Source of the DNA: Brachycybe producta
Taxonomy: Eukaryota > Arthropoda > Diplopoda > Playtdesmida > Andrognathidae
Reading direction: 5' to 3'
Assembly (NCBI GenBank): GCA_036925085.1
Contig: JAUPFP010000060.1
Span: 307,501-371,500 of the forward strand
DNA length: 64,000 bases
Positions 53,104 through 62,814 of this stretch are shown here, one piece after another. Position 1 is the first letter of the stretch. Each line of letters begins with the position of its first letter. The notes beneath the pieces were generated by a model. The model was not told the DNA's origin. It did no database searches and saw only the letters and a list, made by a program, of their open reading frames with translations. The translations under genes and the position numbers were made by a program.

Positions 53104-56100
53104 TAAAGCTTCAAAGCTCAGGTGCCTGTCACGGCCTGAGCTCTGAACGAGGGACGTACCTCCGGGCGGTCTCCAAATATGTGGATGTCCTGCGGAAGGC
53201 AGGGGTGCCTCTGGCGAGGTCTGCGGACCCGGAAATTACCCAGTGGGTATTTCCATCGCCATGCTCCACATTGGAGGCCGTGTGCAGCCAGCTGGATCGC
53301 TGGTTTGCCCCCTCACCCTATATGCCTAGTGGTGAGGTGCTGGATCGTGCGCTCATCGAGCAGGCGGGAGGAGTTGGTGTGCCCATACCTCCTGCTGTGC
53401 CTGGGGAGTCTCTGGTTTGTGAGACTGAGCCCCAGTCTTCCGCACGTCTGGGATTACCGTCCGGTGTGGACGGTAAGGTGGATGGGAGGCAGAAGATCGA
53501 TGGTGGGAGCCCGCGGGTTCCCATCCCTGAGCTTCAGAGCCGGGCCTACGACGTAGGTTCACCGATGGTGTTGGTGTCAATAGGCGATCGTCTGATGGAG
53601 ATGATCGTAGACACCGGGGCCGACATGTCGGTCCTAAGCATTACGGCGGCACGAGTGATGGAGTTGCCTATAGAGGAACTGGCGGTTCCTTCATTCCTTC
53701 TTGGAATGGGTGGGCACTCCATCGAGGTAGTAGGGGTCACAAATGTGGAATTGACCATCCACAAGAAAACCATCAAGGTGCCTCTCCTTTTGGTGAAAGG
53801 AGAGGGCGAAGCGTTGTTGGGCGTTGATCACGCCTCACGTTTCGGCTTGATGGTTGATATCGTGCACCGGAAGATTTACTTCCGGGAGGATGTCTGGACG
53901 GCACATCCAGATGCCCTCCAAGCTGCATTCACCGATCGAGCGCTTGCAGAACCTAGGGAGGTGGAAGCAATTCCATCGCCGATACCAGGGGCTTTGCCTC
54001 AGGGACGGCAACTCCCAGTGGATCCGCCTGCACTCGAGCAGGTTGACGGGTGGGTGAACATTGTTTCACCAGAGCTGCCCGAGACCAGAACCTCTATCGG
54101 GCGCGGAGAAGTTTGTTCTCTGCGACTGAGGGAGAATGTCTGGCTACCAGCCCACGTACGACGTGTCGTATCCGTGACGTTGGTAGAGCATGCCGGCCCT
54201 GGCCAGCTGCTTCTCGTGGAGCCGCACCGGAAAGCCTTAGGTGGACGTGGTGTGTTAGCAGTAGCAGGTATCGCTGCAGCTAACCGGCATGGCACGTACG
54301 ATATCTGGCTTGAAAACGTGGGGAATGCACCCATTGCCCTGGAAACAGGAGAAGGTGTAGCCACGGCTCAAGCCGTGGAGGCTGCCATTGTGGTAGGGCT
54401 GGAAGAGCCGTCTAAGTTGAGAGGGGGAGACCCCACTCAGAGGACGGTTCGACCAGGGAAGTCCTCGTCTAAGTTGAGAGGGGCGTCCGGAAACGGACGC
54501 CAAGTGCCCAACGTGGCGACGGCTCCCACTCTTGAAGAGTGTCTTAAGATTGGTCCCAATCTGAAGCCTGAAGAGGCGAGACGGCTTCGAGAGTTCCTGC
54601 TGGCACGCCGGGATCATTTCGCGTTCGACATCACAGAGTTGGGTGAAACCTCTCTGGTCGAACATACGATTGACACAGGTGGGCAACCTCCTGTGCGTGA
54701 AGGATTGCGTCGAACCGCTCCAGCGGCCAGAGCAGTCGAGAAAGAGGAGGTGGTGAAGATGTTGGATGCAGGGGTTATCCAACCTTCGCGTAGTCCCTAC
54801 GCGAGCCCTATCTTGCTTGTCCGCAAGAAGGATGGTGGCTTTCGTTTTTGCGTGGACTACCGGAAACTGAATGCCCAGACAAAGCTGGATCAGTATCCGT
54901 TGCCCCGCATCGATGATGCGCTCGACTCATTGGCCGGTGCGAAGTTCTTCGCTACCTTGGACCTGGCTAGTGGTTACTGGCAGGTTCGGATGGCTGAGCC
55001 AGACGTTGAGAAAACGGCATTTATTTGCTCTCAAGGTCTGTTTGAGTTCCGGAAAATGCCTTTCGGACTCTGTAATGCTCCAGCCACCATGCAAAGAGCG
55101 CTAGACCTCTTATTGGCAGGACATAAGTGGGAGACTTGTCTGGTGTACCTGGACGATATTATCGTCTTTGGGAACACTTTCGAGCAGTTTCTCGAGAGAC
55201 TTTCCACTGTCCTTGGACTGTTACGAGGGGCGGAGCTGAAACTCCAGCCGAAGAAATGTTTCTTCGGCTTTAACAAAGTGCGTTATCTCGGTCACGTAGT
55301 GAGTGCCGAGGGAGTTGCTCCGGACCCGGATCTCGTGCGGGCAGTTCAGGAGTTTGATGTCCCGACGACAGTGACAGGTGTCCGCAGTTTTCTCGGACTG
55401 GCCGGTTACTATCGAAGGTTCATCAAGGACTTCGCCAAGGTGGCCAGGCCTTTGCACGATCTGACGAAGAAGGATGCGTCCTTCGAGTGGTCGGATCAGT
55501 GCAAACTAGCGTTTGCTCGGTTAAAGGCATTTTTAACCGAAGCGCCGGTACTCACCATGTACGATCCGCGTGGTGAGGAAATTATCCATACCGACGCTAG
55601 TGGGTACGGCTTGGGAGTCGTAGTCTACCAGAAGTTACCGGAGGACAGTGTCCCCCGTGTTCTGGCCTACGCAAGCCGACTCATGAAAGGAGCGGAAACA
55701 CGGTATTCGGTCACCGAGCAGGATTGCTTGGCGGTCATGTTTGCCGTGGGTAAATTCCGTCCTTACCTCTTTAACCGGGAGTTTGTGATCGTAACTGATC
55801 ACCACGCTCTTTGCTATCTGCAGACAGCCAAGAACCTGCAAGGCAGGTTGGGGCGTTGGCAGATGCAGCTTCAAGAGTACCGGTTTAAGGTTCAGTATCG
55901 GAAGGGAACACTGCACGTGGATGCCGACGCTTTGAGTCGGTATCCTGTTCGTGATGTGGTGGACCTTTCCTTACCTGAATACGTCGAAGCCGACGTAGGT
56001 GAGGTTATTTACCACTTCCGTTCCGAGGTGGATTGGGTCAAGGAGCAAGAGGCCGATGGCTGGTGCTCCAAAGTGAAGAGTGAAATCTTCCGTGACCCCA

Positions 56101-58052
56101 ACTTGAACCTCCGGTTCAAGTTTGTGGTGGCAGATGACTTGTTGTTTGCTATCAGGTCCATCCAGGATCGGTTGAGAACTGTTCTGGTAGTTCCGAAGTC
56201 ATGCAGGGCTTTCTGTCTAAGGAAGCTACATGACATTCCCGAAGCTGGTCACTTCGGGATGTTTAAGACCTACCAGAGACTACGCTCACGCTTCTACTGG
56301 ATCGGTATGAAGCGGGACACTGCCGAATATGTTAAGTCATGTCTGGTGTGTCAGAGAGCGCGACAGATCGCTCGAAGTCAGGGATTTCTCCAACCGATTG
56401 TGCCGGAGTACCCAGTTGATACCTGGGGAATGGACTTCGTTGGACCGTTTCCTGCCTCCGTGGGTGGAGTCACCTATGTACTAATCATGGTTGACTATTT
56501 CACCCGGTACGGTGTGGCAAGGGCGGTACGAAGGGCCACGGCCGCCTGTGTGGTGAAATTTCTGAAGGACGAGATCCTTTCGGTGTATGGTACACCGAAA
56601 GCTCTTGTCTCGGATTGTGGGTCCCAGTTCTCCAGCAAAGTCCTGCTGAAGTTCCGGGAGCGCTATAATATAGCGCATCACTTCACGACGGCGTACCATT
56701 AGCAAGCTAATGGGCTTACGGAGCGTACGAATAAGACTGTAATGGAAACCATCAAGCGGTACCTTGATCCCCTCAAGGAACAGCGTGATTGGTGGGATAA
56801 ATTACGGCCCGCCGTGTGGGCGTATAACACAGCTGTCCAGGAGAGTACGCAAGTCTCTCCGTATCAGTTGTTATTTGGCCGTGAGCCCCGGATGGAGATT
56901 GATAATCTCCTTCCGAATGGTCCAGTCCGCGACTTGCCCGACCAGCAAGCCGTGGAGGAGCAGGCCCGTCAACGTTTGACGGCTGCTCAAAGAAGGCAGA
57001 AAGAGCGGTATGACGCCGGCCGTGTGGAGCCTCCTCTTTATCAGCCTGGAGATCAGGTGTGGATAAGAGATCAGGCTGGGAAGCTCGGTCAGGCGAAGAA
57101 ATGGAGCTTGGCCTATAAAGCTGAGAGGGGTACGGTGGTCCTGCAGTATTCCGACCTGATCTACGAAATAGAGTTCGTAGATGGGTATGGTCGGAAGGTG
57201 CGGGACCGGTTTCATGTAGATAACCTTAAGCCGTATGTACCCACCTGTACCGTGAGGGAGGAAGATGGACTTGGGGTCTCTGACACCTCCTCCGCTACAG
57301 ACAGCGATGCCACGGAGGCTTCGGCGCGGAGTGGAGTGACTCCGGCGCTAAAGCCACCGTCCGTTCCTTCGCCAGAGTCTACCGACTCTGAGGCAGATAA
57401 CCCCCCTCCACCTCGGTACAATCTCCGTCCGTGGAGACCGAGGGTGTATGAGGTGAGTGGGTTTGATGCACGCATTGGAAGCCCCCCAGGGAGGCCCCTG
57501 CTGTGGGGTACTCTTTGGGAGTCCTTCCCGTGGTGGGAGAGAGCCGGCAGTCCGCTAATATGGGCGGACGGCTGGGAGAGGAGGCGGCCGGACGTTGCGG
57601 TGTTTGGGGCCCGCCACGGTTTCGGTGGAAACCAAGGGCGGCCCATCACCAGGTGTCCAGCCAAAGGCCCGACAAAATCGGTCCGCGGGCGGAGAAATCC
57701 GTCCGTAAAGACCTCCGTGCAATCTCCAATTACCGTCAATATAAGAGAATTGACGGTAAATGTCTCTACCCACCAGGTCCAGTCTTGGTGTAGGAGAATT
57801 CACCGTGTGTCTGCCCCTAAAAAGGCAGACGACGGTGAAATCTCCATGGTGACCATGCATGAGGCGGCTGATGTTCTGTTAGCCGCTACTGCACGGCCAT
57901 TAGCCGCTAAGACGGTGAATTTGGCAGCTAGGCGCCATCTTGTTTGCAAATTAAACAAACAAAAAACGCCGGCCGCACGTGGGTTGAGAAAGACCAAAAT
58001 TCACCGCCAAAGAGGCCATCAAGAACTGGAAACAGAGGAAAAACTGAAAAAA
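53064..58052 (+). pseudogene. pol: Element G Pol, one in-frame stop in integrase
   Basis: Order from the frameshift: protease with VDTGADMSVLS (53610); a linker with ALETGEGVATAQAVEAA; RT with FCVDYRKLNAQTKLDQYPLPR, FATLDLASGYWQ and YLDDIIVFG (YLDD at 55146-55157); RNase H with HTDASGYGLG (about 55590); integrase with HDIPEAGHFG and CLVCQ (56228-56360), WGMDFVG (56424) and SDCGSQFSS (56613). At 56700-56702 a TAG stands where relatives have CCG (YHP), before the third catalytic residue (ERTNK, about 56722). The frame then continues open through the integrase C-terminal region (VDNLKPYVPT), an acidic tail (ESTDSEADNPPPPRYNLRP) and SAPKKADDG to the splice donor at 58053. Apart from the stop, every catalytic motif is intact. 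Confidence 0.9.
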
Positions 58053-58717
58053 GTAAGTCCCTCTAAGGGAATTTCCTTCTCCTGCCTGTTGGCAGTTCTC
58101 TTTTATGTCTTAACGGTGTGTTTTACGTTCATTGACCGTATACACACGTTGTGGGTGTGGTTTCGCCGCCATGACTGTTGTCATGGTGGCCAAACCACTG
58201 AGGAAAGCACTTTTCCGGCGGGTTCAGCCCGTCCGAGCGCCGTTTCGCTTGGGAAGGCCCAAGTTCGACGGTGTTTGGGCGGTAGAAGCCCGCCAGGGAG
58301 TGGTTTTCACCGATCGAAGGCGGTGAAACACGGTTTTGACCGTGAATTGCCGACTTTGGACGGTGAAAACGGCATTTTGCACGGTAGCAGTCCGTGCAAT
58401 GCCCTTTCCGACCGTCGGAACTCGGTGAGAGGGTGTTTTCACCGTCCGAAGGCGGTTAGCCATGGTTTTTACCGTGGTTTACCGACTTTGGACGGTGGAA
58501 ACTGCGATTCACACGGTGAAATTCCGTGGAATACCCTTTCTACCGGTTCCGAAAGGGGGAAAAGATGTTTTCACCGTACGAAGGTGGTAAAACACGGTGG
58601 GGACCGTGAATTACCGACTTTGCACGGTGAAAACGGGAATTCTCACGGTAAAAGTCCGTGGAATTCACTTTTCCACGGTGACAACTTATTTTTAACGGTT
58701 GTTTCCCTGTTGAATAG
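58053..58717 (+). other. Predicted 665-nt intron in element G
   Basis: GTAAGT at 58053 lies exactly on a codon boundary of the pol frame (after GAAAAA), and the acceptor GTTTCCCTGTTGAATAG ends at 58717. Joining the two sides in phase 0 moves from the pol frame to the frame in which the third ORF is conserved (LLESGSEGSPSSSG). F keeps both sites and C keeps an excellent acceptor at the homologous positions. Inside are a hydrophobic stretch and three 132-bp repeats. Read without splicing, the pol frame stays open through the intron to 58964. Confidence 0.75.
58303..58690 (+). repeat. Three tandem 132-bp repeats inside the intron
   Basis: GTTTTCACCG starts at 58303, 58435 and 58567, a period of exactly 132 bp (44 codons). 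Each unit holds hairpins of the type CACGGTTTTGACCGTG and GCACGGTAGCAGTCCGTGC. In the unspliced pol frame the units read FHRSKAVKHG, FHRPKAVSHG and FHRTKVVKHG followed by PTLDG or PTLHG. Similar text occurs in C (about 39240-39590) and F (about 48650-49100). Confidence 0.85.
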
Positions 58718-61598
58718 GTCCACCACGGAGAAGGAGAAGGAGGAAGGCTGTTGGAGTCGGGATCGGAGGGCTCCCCATCATCAAGCGGACCGGAAACGGC
58801 TGACGCTACCGTGGAATCGGTTGATTCCCCGGCGGCAGAGGCCGTGGAAGGTCCGGCATCTGCCCCGTCGACTCCGACCGGTGTCGGAGCCTTCTGGGGC
58901 AGGTACCTGCAGTCTCCCACCAGGGATACGGCTGCTACCACCGTTCAGTCGGTGGCGGCGGTAGTTTCCCCGGTTGGTGAGTCTGCAGAAGCGGGTATTG
59001 ATGGTGGGAAAGCGGCTACCAGTGTGGTAACCACTAGTACCCCGGAACCCGGGTCTCCGTCTGTCCGAGACCTCCTAGATTGGTCTAGGGTGGTCGAGGA
59101 CAGTGAGGACGTCTCTTTGGGAGCGTCCTTAGTCATTGACACGGAGATGGAGGTCGAAACCACCATTGATTCGGTGGTGGATGCCTCAAGGCAGTGGCGG
59201 AGCCGCAACGCCTCTTCAGAGGGCTCTTCGGAGTCTGACGGGAGTAGTTCGGCCTCCGAGGGTAAACCGTCTGGGACGGGATCCCCCGGAGTTCTTCCCG
59301 CCGATCCAATGTCTTTGGAGGCCGTTGCTGTGTTCTTTGACCGAAGAAGAAGACCGCTTGGATCGGTTGGATGAAGCTAGACGGGACATGGTCCAGGAAG
59401 GAGGCTTCCTGGTCGGGGACCGTCGATGCTTCATCGGGGAGTTTCCAACCGTGCAGGTGAGGAAGGACGGCGCAAAGAAGCGCAAGAAGAAGTCCGGAGC
59501 CGCACGGATCACTGCCAGAGCCAAGACTCTCGCAGAGAGAGAGGCGATGCTCAAAGCCAAGGAGGAGGCGTTGAAGAAGTTCACGCCTGCTGTGGGGCTT
59601 CGAGCAGAAACTCTCGCCCACCCTGAAGGTTGTTCAGGGGCTGCTTGGCCAGAGAAGCCGGCTGCTGGATCGGGTCTGCCCGAGGCAGTAGCTGGCCCCT
59701 CCGGCTGGCGGTCGGACAACCCGAAGAGGGACCGGCGAGCGGAGAAGAAGGCTACCCAGCCTCCAGTCCCCCCTCAAGGTAAAACGGGGAAATCTGTGAG
59801 TGGTGGTGGTGGTAAGGGACAAAAACGGTCCCGCCCTCACACCCCACCAGTGGCTGAACGCTCTAGAGGCAAGAAGGCCAGGTCCTCCGGTCGAGGAAAG
59901 GCCTCCGAACCTCGGAAGCCCGAGAGCTTGGAGGACAAGCTCAAACGGCTTCAGGCTCAAGCAGCGAGCCTGCACCGACAGATCGCTCGTGCGGTCGGTG
60001 CAGGTGAGCGGCAGGAGTTTGAGCGCCGGGCTGCGGAGTTCCCTCCCTTGCAGGGAATGCCCGCCCGGAGCCCGCTCAAAACAGGGGAACCTCCTGTCGG
60101 TCGTGGCGTCCCGGCGATTGCGAGTGCCACGACCATCGCTGGCCAGAAGCGAATCGCCGAGAGGGAGGCGATGCAGGCTTCCAGTGCACCAGCCCATGGT
60201 GCGGAAGCCAAAGCTACTGGTAGCAAGAGTCAGCCGACTCTTGCACCGAAGGAGAAGTCTCTCCTTCGGGATGGTCGAGGAAGATTTGTTTCCGGACAGT
60301 CCTCCTCGACTGTCACTTCGGCTAAGGGCACTTCTATGAAGAAGAGTACGGCTCCGGCCGGAAAACCTTCGAAGAAGGAGTCCGAGAAGGCGAAGGGGGC
60401 TAACCACCCGCCTAAGCCTGATCGGCCCAGTAAGTCGTCGGGGTCAGTTAGGTCTGACCCCACGCATGGTCAACCTTCCTCTCACGGGAAGAAAAAGAAA
60501 AAGAAGAGGGACCATAAGAGGTCCAAACGTGAGAGGAAGGGGAGTCCGACACCCTCCAGTAGTAGGCGCCAGGGAGCCGAAACTGGAGGCGTCGTGGCGG
60601 AAAAGGAGGAGTCCCGGCATGCTCAGGCAAGCACGCCGGCCGGGAGTCAACCGGTCCATACCCGTCCCGTTGAGGCGGCGCGGATGGATGGTAGGTCGAT
60701 GCGCGACGTTTTGGTCGGCACGCCTCCATCCTCCCCGAAGGTGGATGCGGTCTCGAGCCTGCGGGTTCGAGCAGTGGGGACTCTGCACCGTGTGACTTTG
60801 CCCTCACCTAAGGGCGAAGGAACCTCGGTTGCAGGAGTTAGTGTTCCCACTAAACGTGGCCCCGTGACCCCCAGTGGGGGTACATCCTTCTCTCCGGTCC
60901 ATGGCGGCGGGGTATTCGATACCCTAGGACCTGAAACGTCAACCTCCCCTAGGCCTGAGGCTGAGGTACGGCGTATTGGCGCATTGCCCCCGTATTCAGA
61001 TGCAGAGGTGTATCTGAATAACCGGCTTGGTCTCTGGCAGGACCAGCCGGGAATGGAGGGTTGCCAATACCACGGCTACTACCGTCTGGATGAGCCACTT
61101 CCAGAGCCGTGGGTAGCAAAGCTACCGCCGTACAACATGCGCCATGTGGTGGCGTTTGGTTGTGGAGGTTTTCCGGTTGTCATGGTCGTGAATCCGGTCC
61201 AGCAAACGTTTGCTATTTTGGATGTGGTGGGACTAGATGCCGGGATAGTTCGTCTAGCCCGGCGTGCAGCCCCATTCATCCAACGTTTGCTGGGATGCGA
61301 CCTAGGAGGTATGGCAGGACAGTTTATAACTGAGCCTCTACCAGGGTGCGAGACCGAGCCTGCGGTCGCCCTGGTGGACCTCCTAACAAGTCGGACGCTT
61401 CACACGCGTCCGCAACTCCAGGATATTCCTTTCGAGGAATTCCGAGCCCTGGAGGAAAGCCGTCTTAGGGGGACGGTCTTCGATACTGGTTTTGGGTGGC
61501 GTAACACCCAGATGTGCTTGTGGTGGGCACGTCGGTGGGCTGCGGAGTGGATGGGCTCCACTTTCGCGACACCGCCAGAGAAGCCGTCCGGCACCTAA
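58718..61598 (+). pseudogene. Element G third ORF, one frameshift
   Basis: Position of an env or accessory gene, but no env-like features. Exon 2 begins at the acceptor: LLESGSEGSPSSSGPE, acidic and serine-rich, with SLGASLVIDTEMEVETT (about 59115-59165). Near 59350 the frame moves by +1 to DRLDRLDEARRDM and runs open to 61598; this is probably a mutation of this copy. The middle is basic and low-complexity with a possible coiled coil (LEDKLKRLQAQAASLHRQ near 59930-59985) and nuclear-localisation-like HGKKKKKKRDHKRSKRER (about 60485-60530). From about 60985 comes a conserved domain of about 200 residues: LPPYSDAEVYLNNRLGLW, YHGYYRLDEPLPEPW, FPVVMVVNPVQQTFAILDVV, LLGCDLGGMAGQF and FGWRNTQMCLWW. 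I do not recognise this domain. The strongly basic middle suggests nucleic-acid binding. Confidence 0.78.
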
Positions 61599-61664
61599 GA
61601 AGGTCAGGTTCGGGGAGCAATCCTGGCTGGCTGTCCCGAGACGGAACAGGGAAGTTGAGAGGAT
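61599..61664 (+). other. Element G 3' spacer and purine tract
   Basis: Short spacer ending ACAGGGAAGTTGAGAGGAT directly before the 3' LTR. It is purine-rich with a few interruptions and is the likely plus-strand primer. The same text precedes the LTRs of C and D, and, mirrored, of E. Confidence 0.65.
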
Positions 61665-62454
61665 TGTGGCAACCTGGTCTGCTCCAATTTTAATTTTGTT
61701 GGAGCAGACGAATTTCCCTATGGTGGTCTGCCTGACCGCTACAGTAGGCTGTTGGGACGGACGCCATTTTGGTGCCAGCAGACCTCTCACCATGAAGTCT
61801 ATGGGTGAGAGGTCAGAAGTGACCTCTGTCCCCTCCAGGTGGAGTTGCCTGGAGGTTTCCTGTGGCCTAGTCAACCACAGGATCTGGGCAGTTGGTTGTA
61901 GGCTTCAACTGGGACTAGACCTGTGGGTGGAGGTCAGGTAGACCTCCACTGGCCAGTGCCTTTTCATCTCTTTTTGCCTTCTGGCCTTTTGTTTGTATAT
62001 TTATGGGGGCTTGGCTGGTAGAAGTTTACCAGCCAAGTTGTGTAAATATTATCACTGCCTTCAATATTCATCTTATGCTTTGTAAGTGTCCATTAAATAC
62101 ACTTTAATCATCACTTGCCGTGTCTGTGTCTATTTCTTTGGGGAAGTACCGCGGAGGGTGGGTTGTCCGGTTTGGGGATCAACACCACCGTCTTTCCGAC
62201 TTGTTTCGGCCGGTCTTCGTGTCGGCTCGCGGTAGAACCGGTGTTCTACCGCGATATTCTCGATGTGGCGGCGTGGTATTTCGTCGTGTCCGTCGGGCGT
62301 GGCTCCTGGAGCCGACACAACTCAAGGAACACCGTGCGGGAGACGGCTACGGGTACGGTCCCGTCCCCGTGAGGAGCCGGTTGAGTGGTAAGTTTTGCTC
62401 CGTTTTTGGGTTGAACTTACTGGGATTATTGTAACGGTCCGGCGGGACGTTACA
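61665..62454 (+). repeat. Element G 3' LTR
   Basis: 790 bp. Differs from the 5' LTR by about a dozen substitutions and by lacking 8 bp (GTTTATTT-type) near 61972. Followed by GAAG. Confidence 0.9.
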
Positions 62455-62572
62455 GAAGAGTTTATCACCGTTTGAGAAACTTGAAACCGACGCCATTTTT
62501 CCACCGCTTCGATGGAAAAGGACGTCGTTTTAAAAAGAATAACCAACCCTACATGGCAGATTTCCGATTAAG
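62455..62572 (+). other. Possible host first exon
   Basis: Not similar to any element here. It contains GCCATTTT (62492-62499, YY1-like), then an ATG at 62553 opening MADFRL followed by AAG|GTAAGAAT, a strong splice donor with GT at 62573. With the NRF-1-like site at 50103-50112 on the far side of G, this looks like a TATA-less promoter and first exon split by the insertion. The ATG context is only moderate. The host gene cannot be named from seven codons. Confidence 0.4.
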
Positions 62573-62814
62573 GTAAGAATATTAAGTGCAAAGAACAATA
62601 AAAAATAAAAAAACTTACGTTTAGCAGCGATTATTAAGTCAAAAATGACCACACAAATCGCCGTAGAAAGTGATTTATGTCAATTGTAGCCTCTAATACA
62701 TCCCAACGAAAATTACCGTATGTACATAATAAGCTGTATAGAATAACCATAGTGTCCTATATACATAATAAATCAAGTATGCGAGCACCATCTATGAATG
62801 TTTCCAGAAATTAA
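62573..62814. other. Non-coding DNA, possibly intronic
   Basis: AT-rich sequence with no gene or repeat recognised; it would be intron if the first-exon call is right. Confidence 0.4.

Larger units (their letters stand above)
50118..62454 (+). mobile_element. Element G: full-length Gypsy element with a third ORF
   Basis: 12,337 bp, with LTRs at 50118-50915 and 61665-62454 and GAAG target duplications (50114-50117, 62455-62458). Order: LTR, PBS, 0.8-kb structured leader, gag, pol (PR-RT-RH-IN), intron, third ORF, purine tract, LTR. About a dozen substitutions and one 8-bp indel separate the LTRs (roughly 1.5%), so the insertion is young but older than A. It is mostly open but carries a stop in integrase and at least one shift in the third ORF. 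Element E is its closest relative here. Confidence 0.92.

Noticed and set aside
58130-58690. Envelope gene with a membrane anchor in element G
   Set aside because: The hydrophobic stretch lies in the predicted intron; no signal peptide, fusion peptide, furin site or cysteine pattern of an env protein was seen in the third ORF.
59136-59350. Start of the third ORF of G at the in-frame methionine near 59136
   Set aside because: The overlapping frame here (acidic, SLGASLVIDTE) is the one conserved in C and F; the 59136 reading is arginine-rich out-of-frame text until about 59350.
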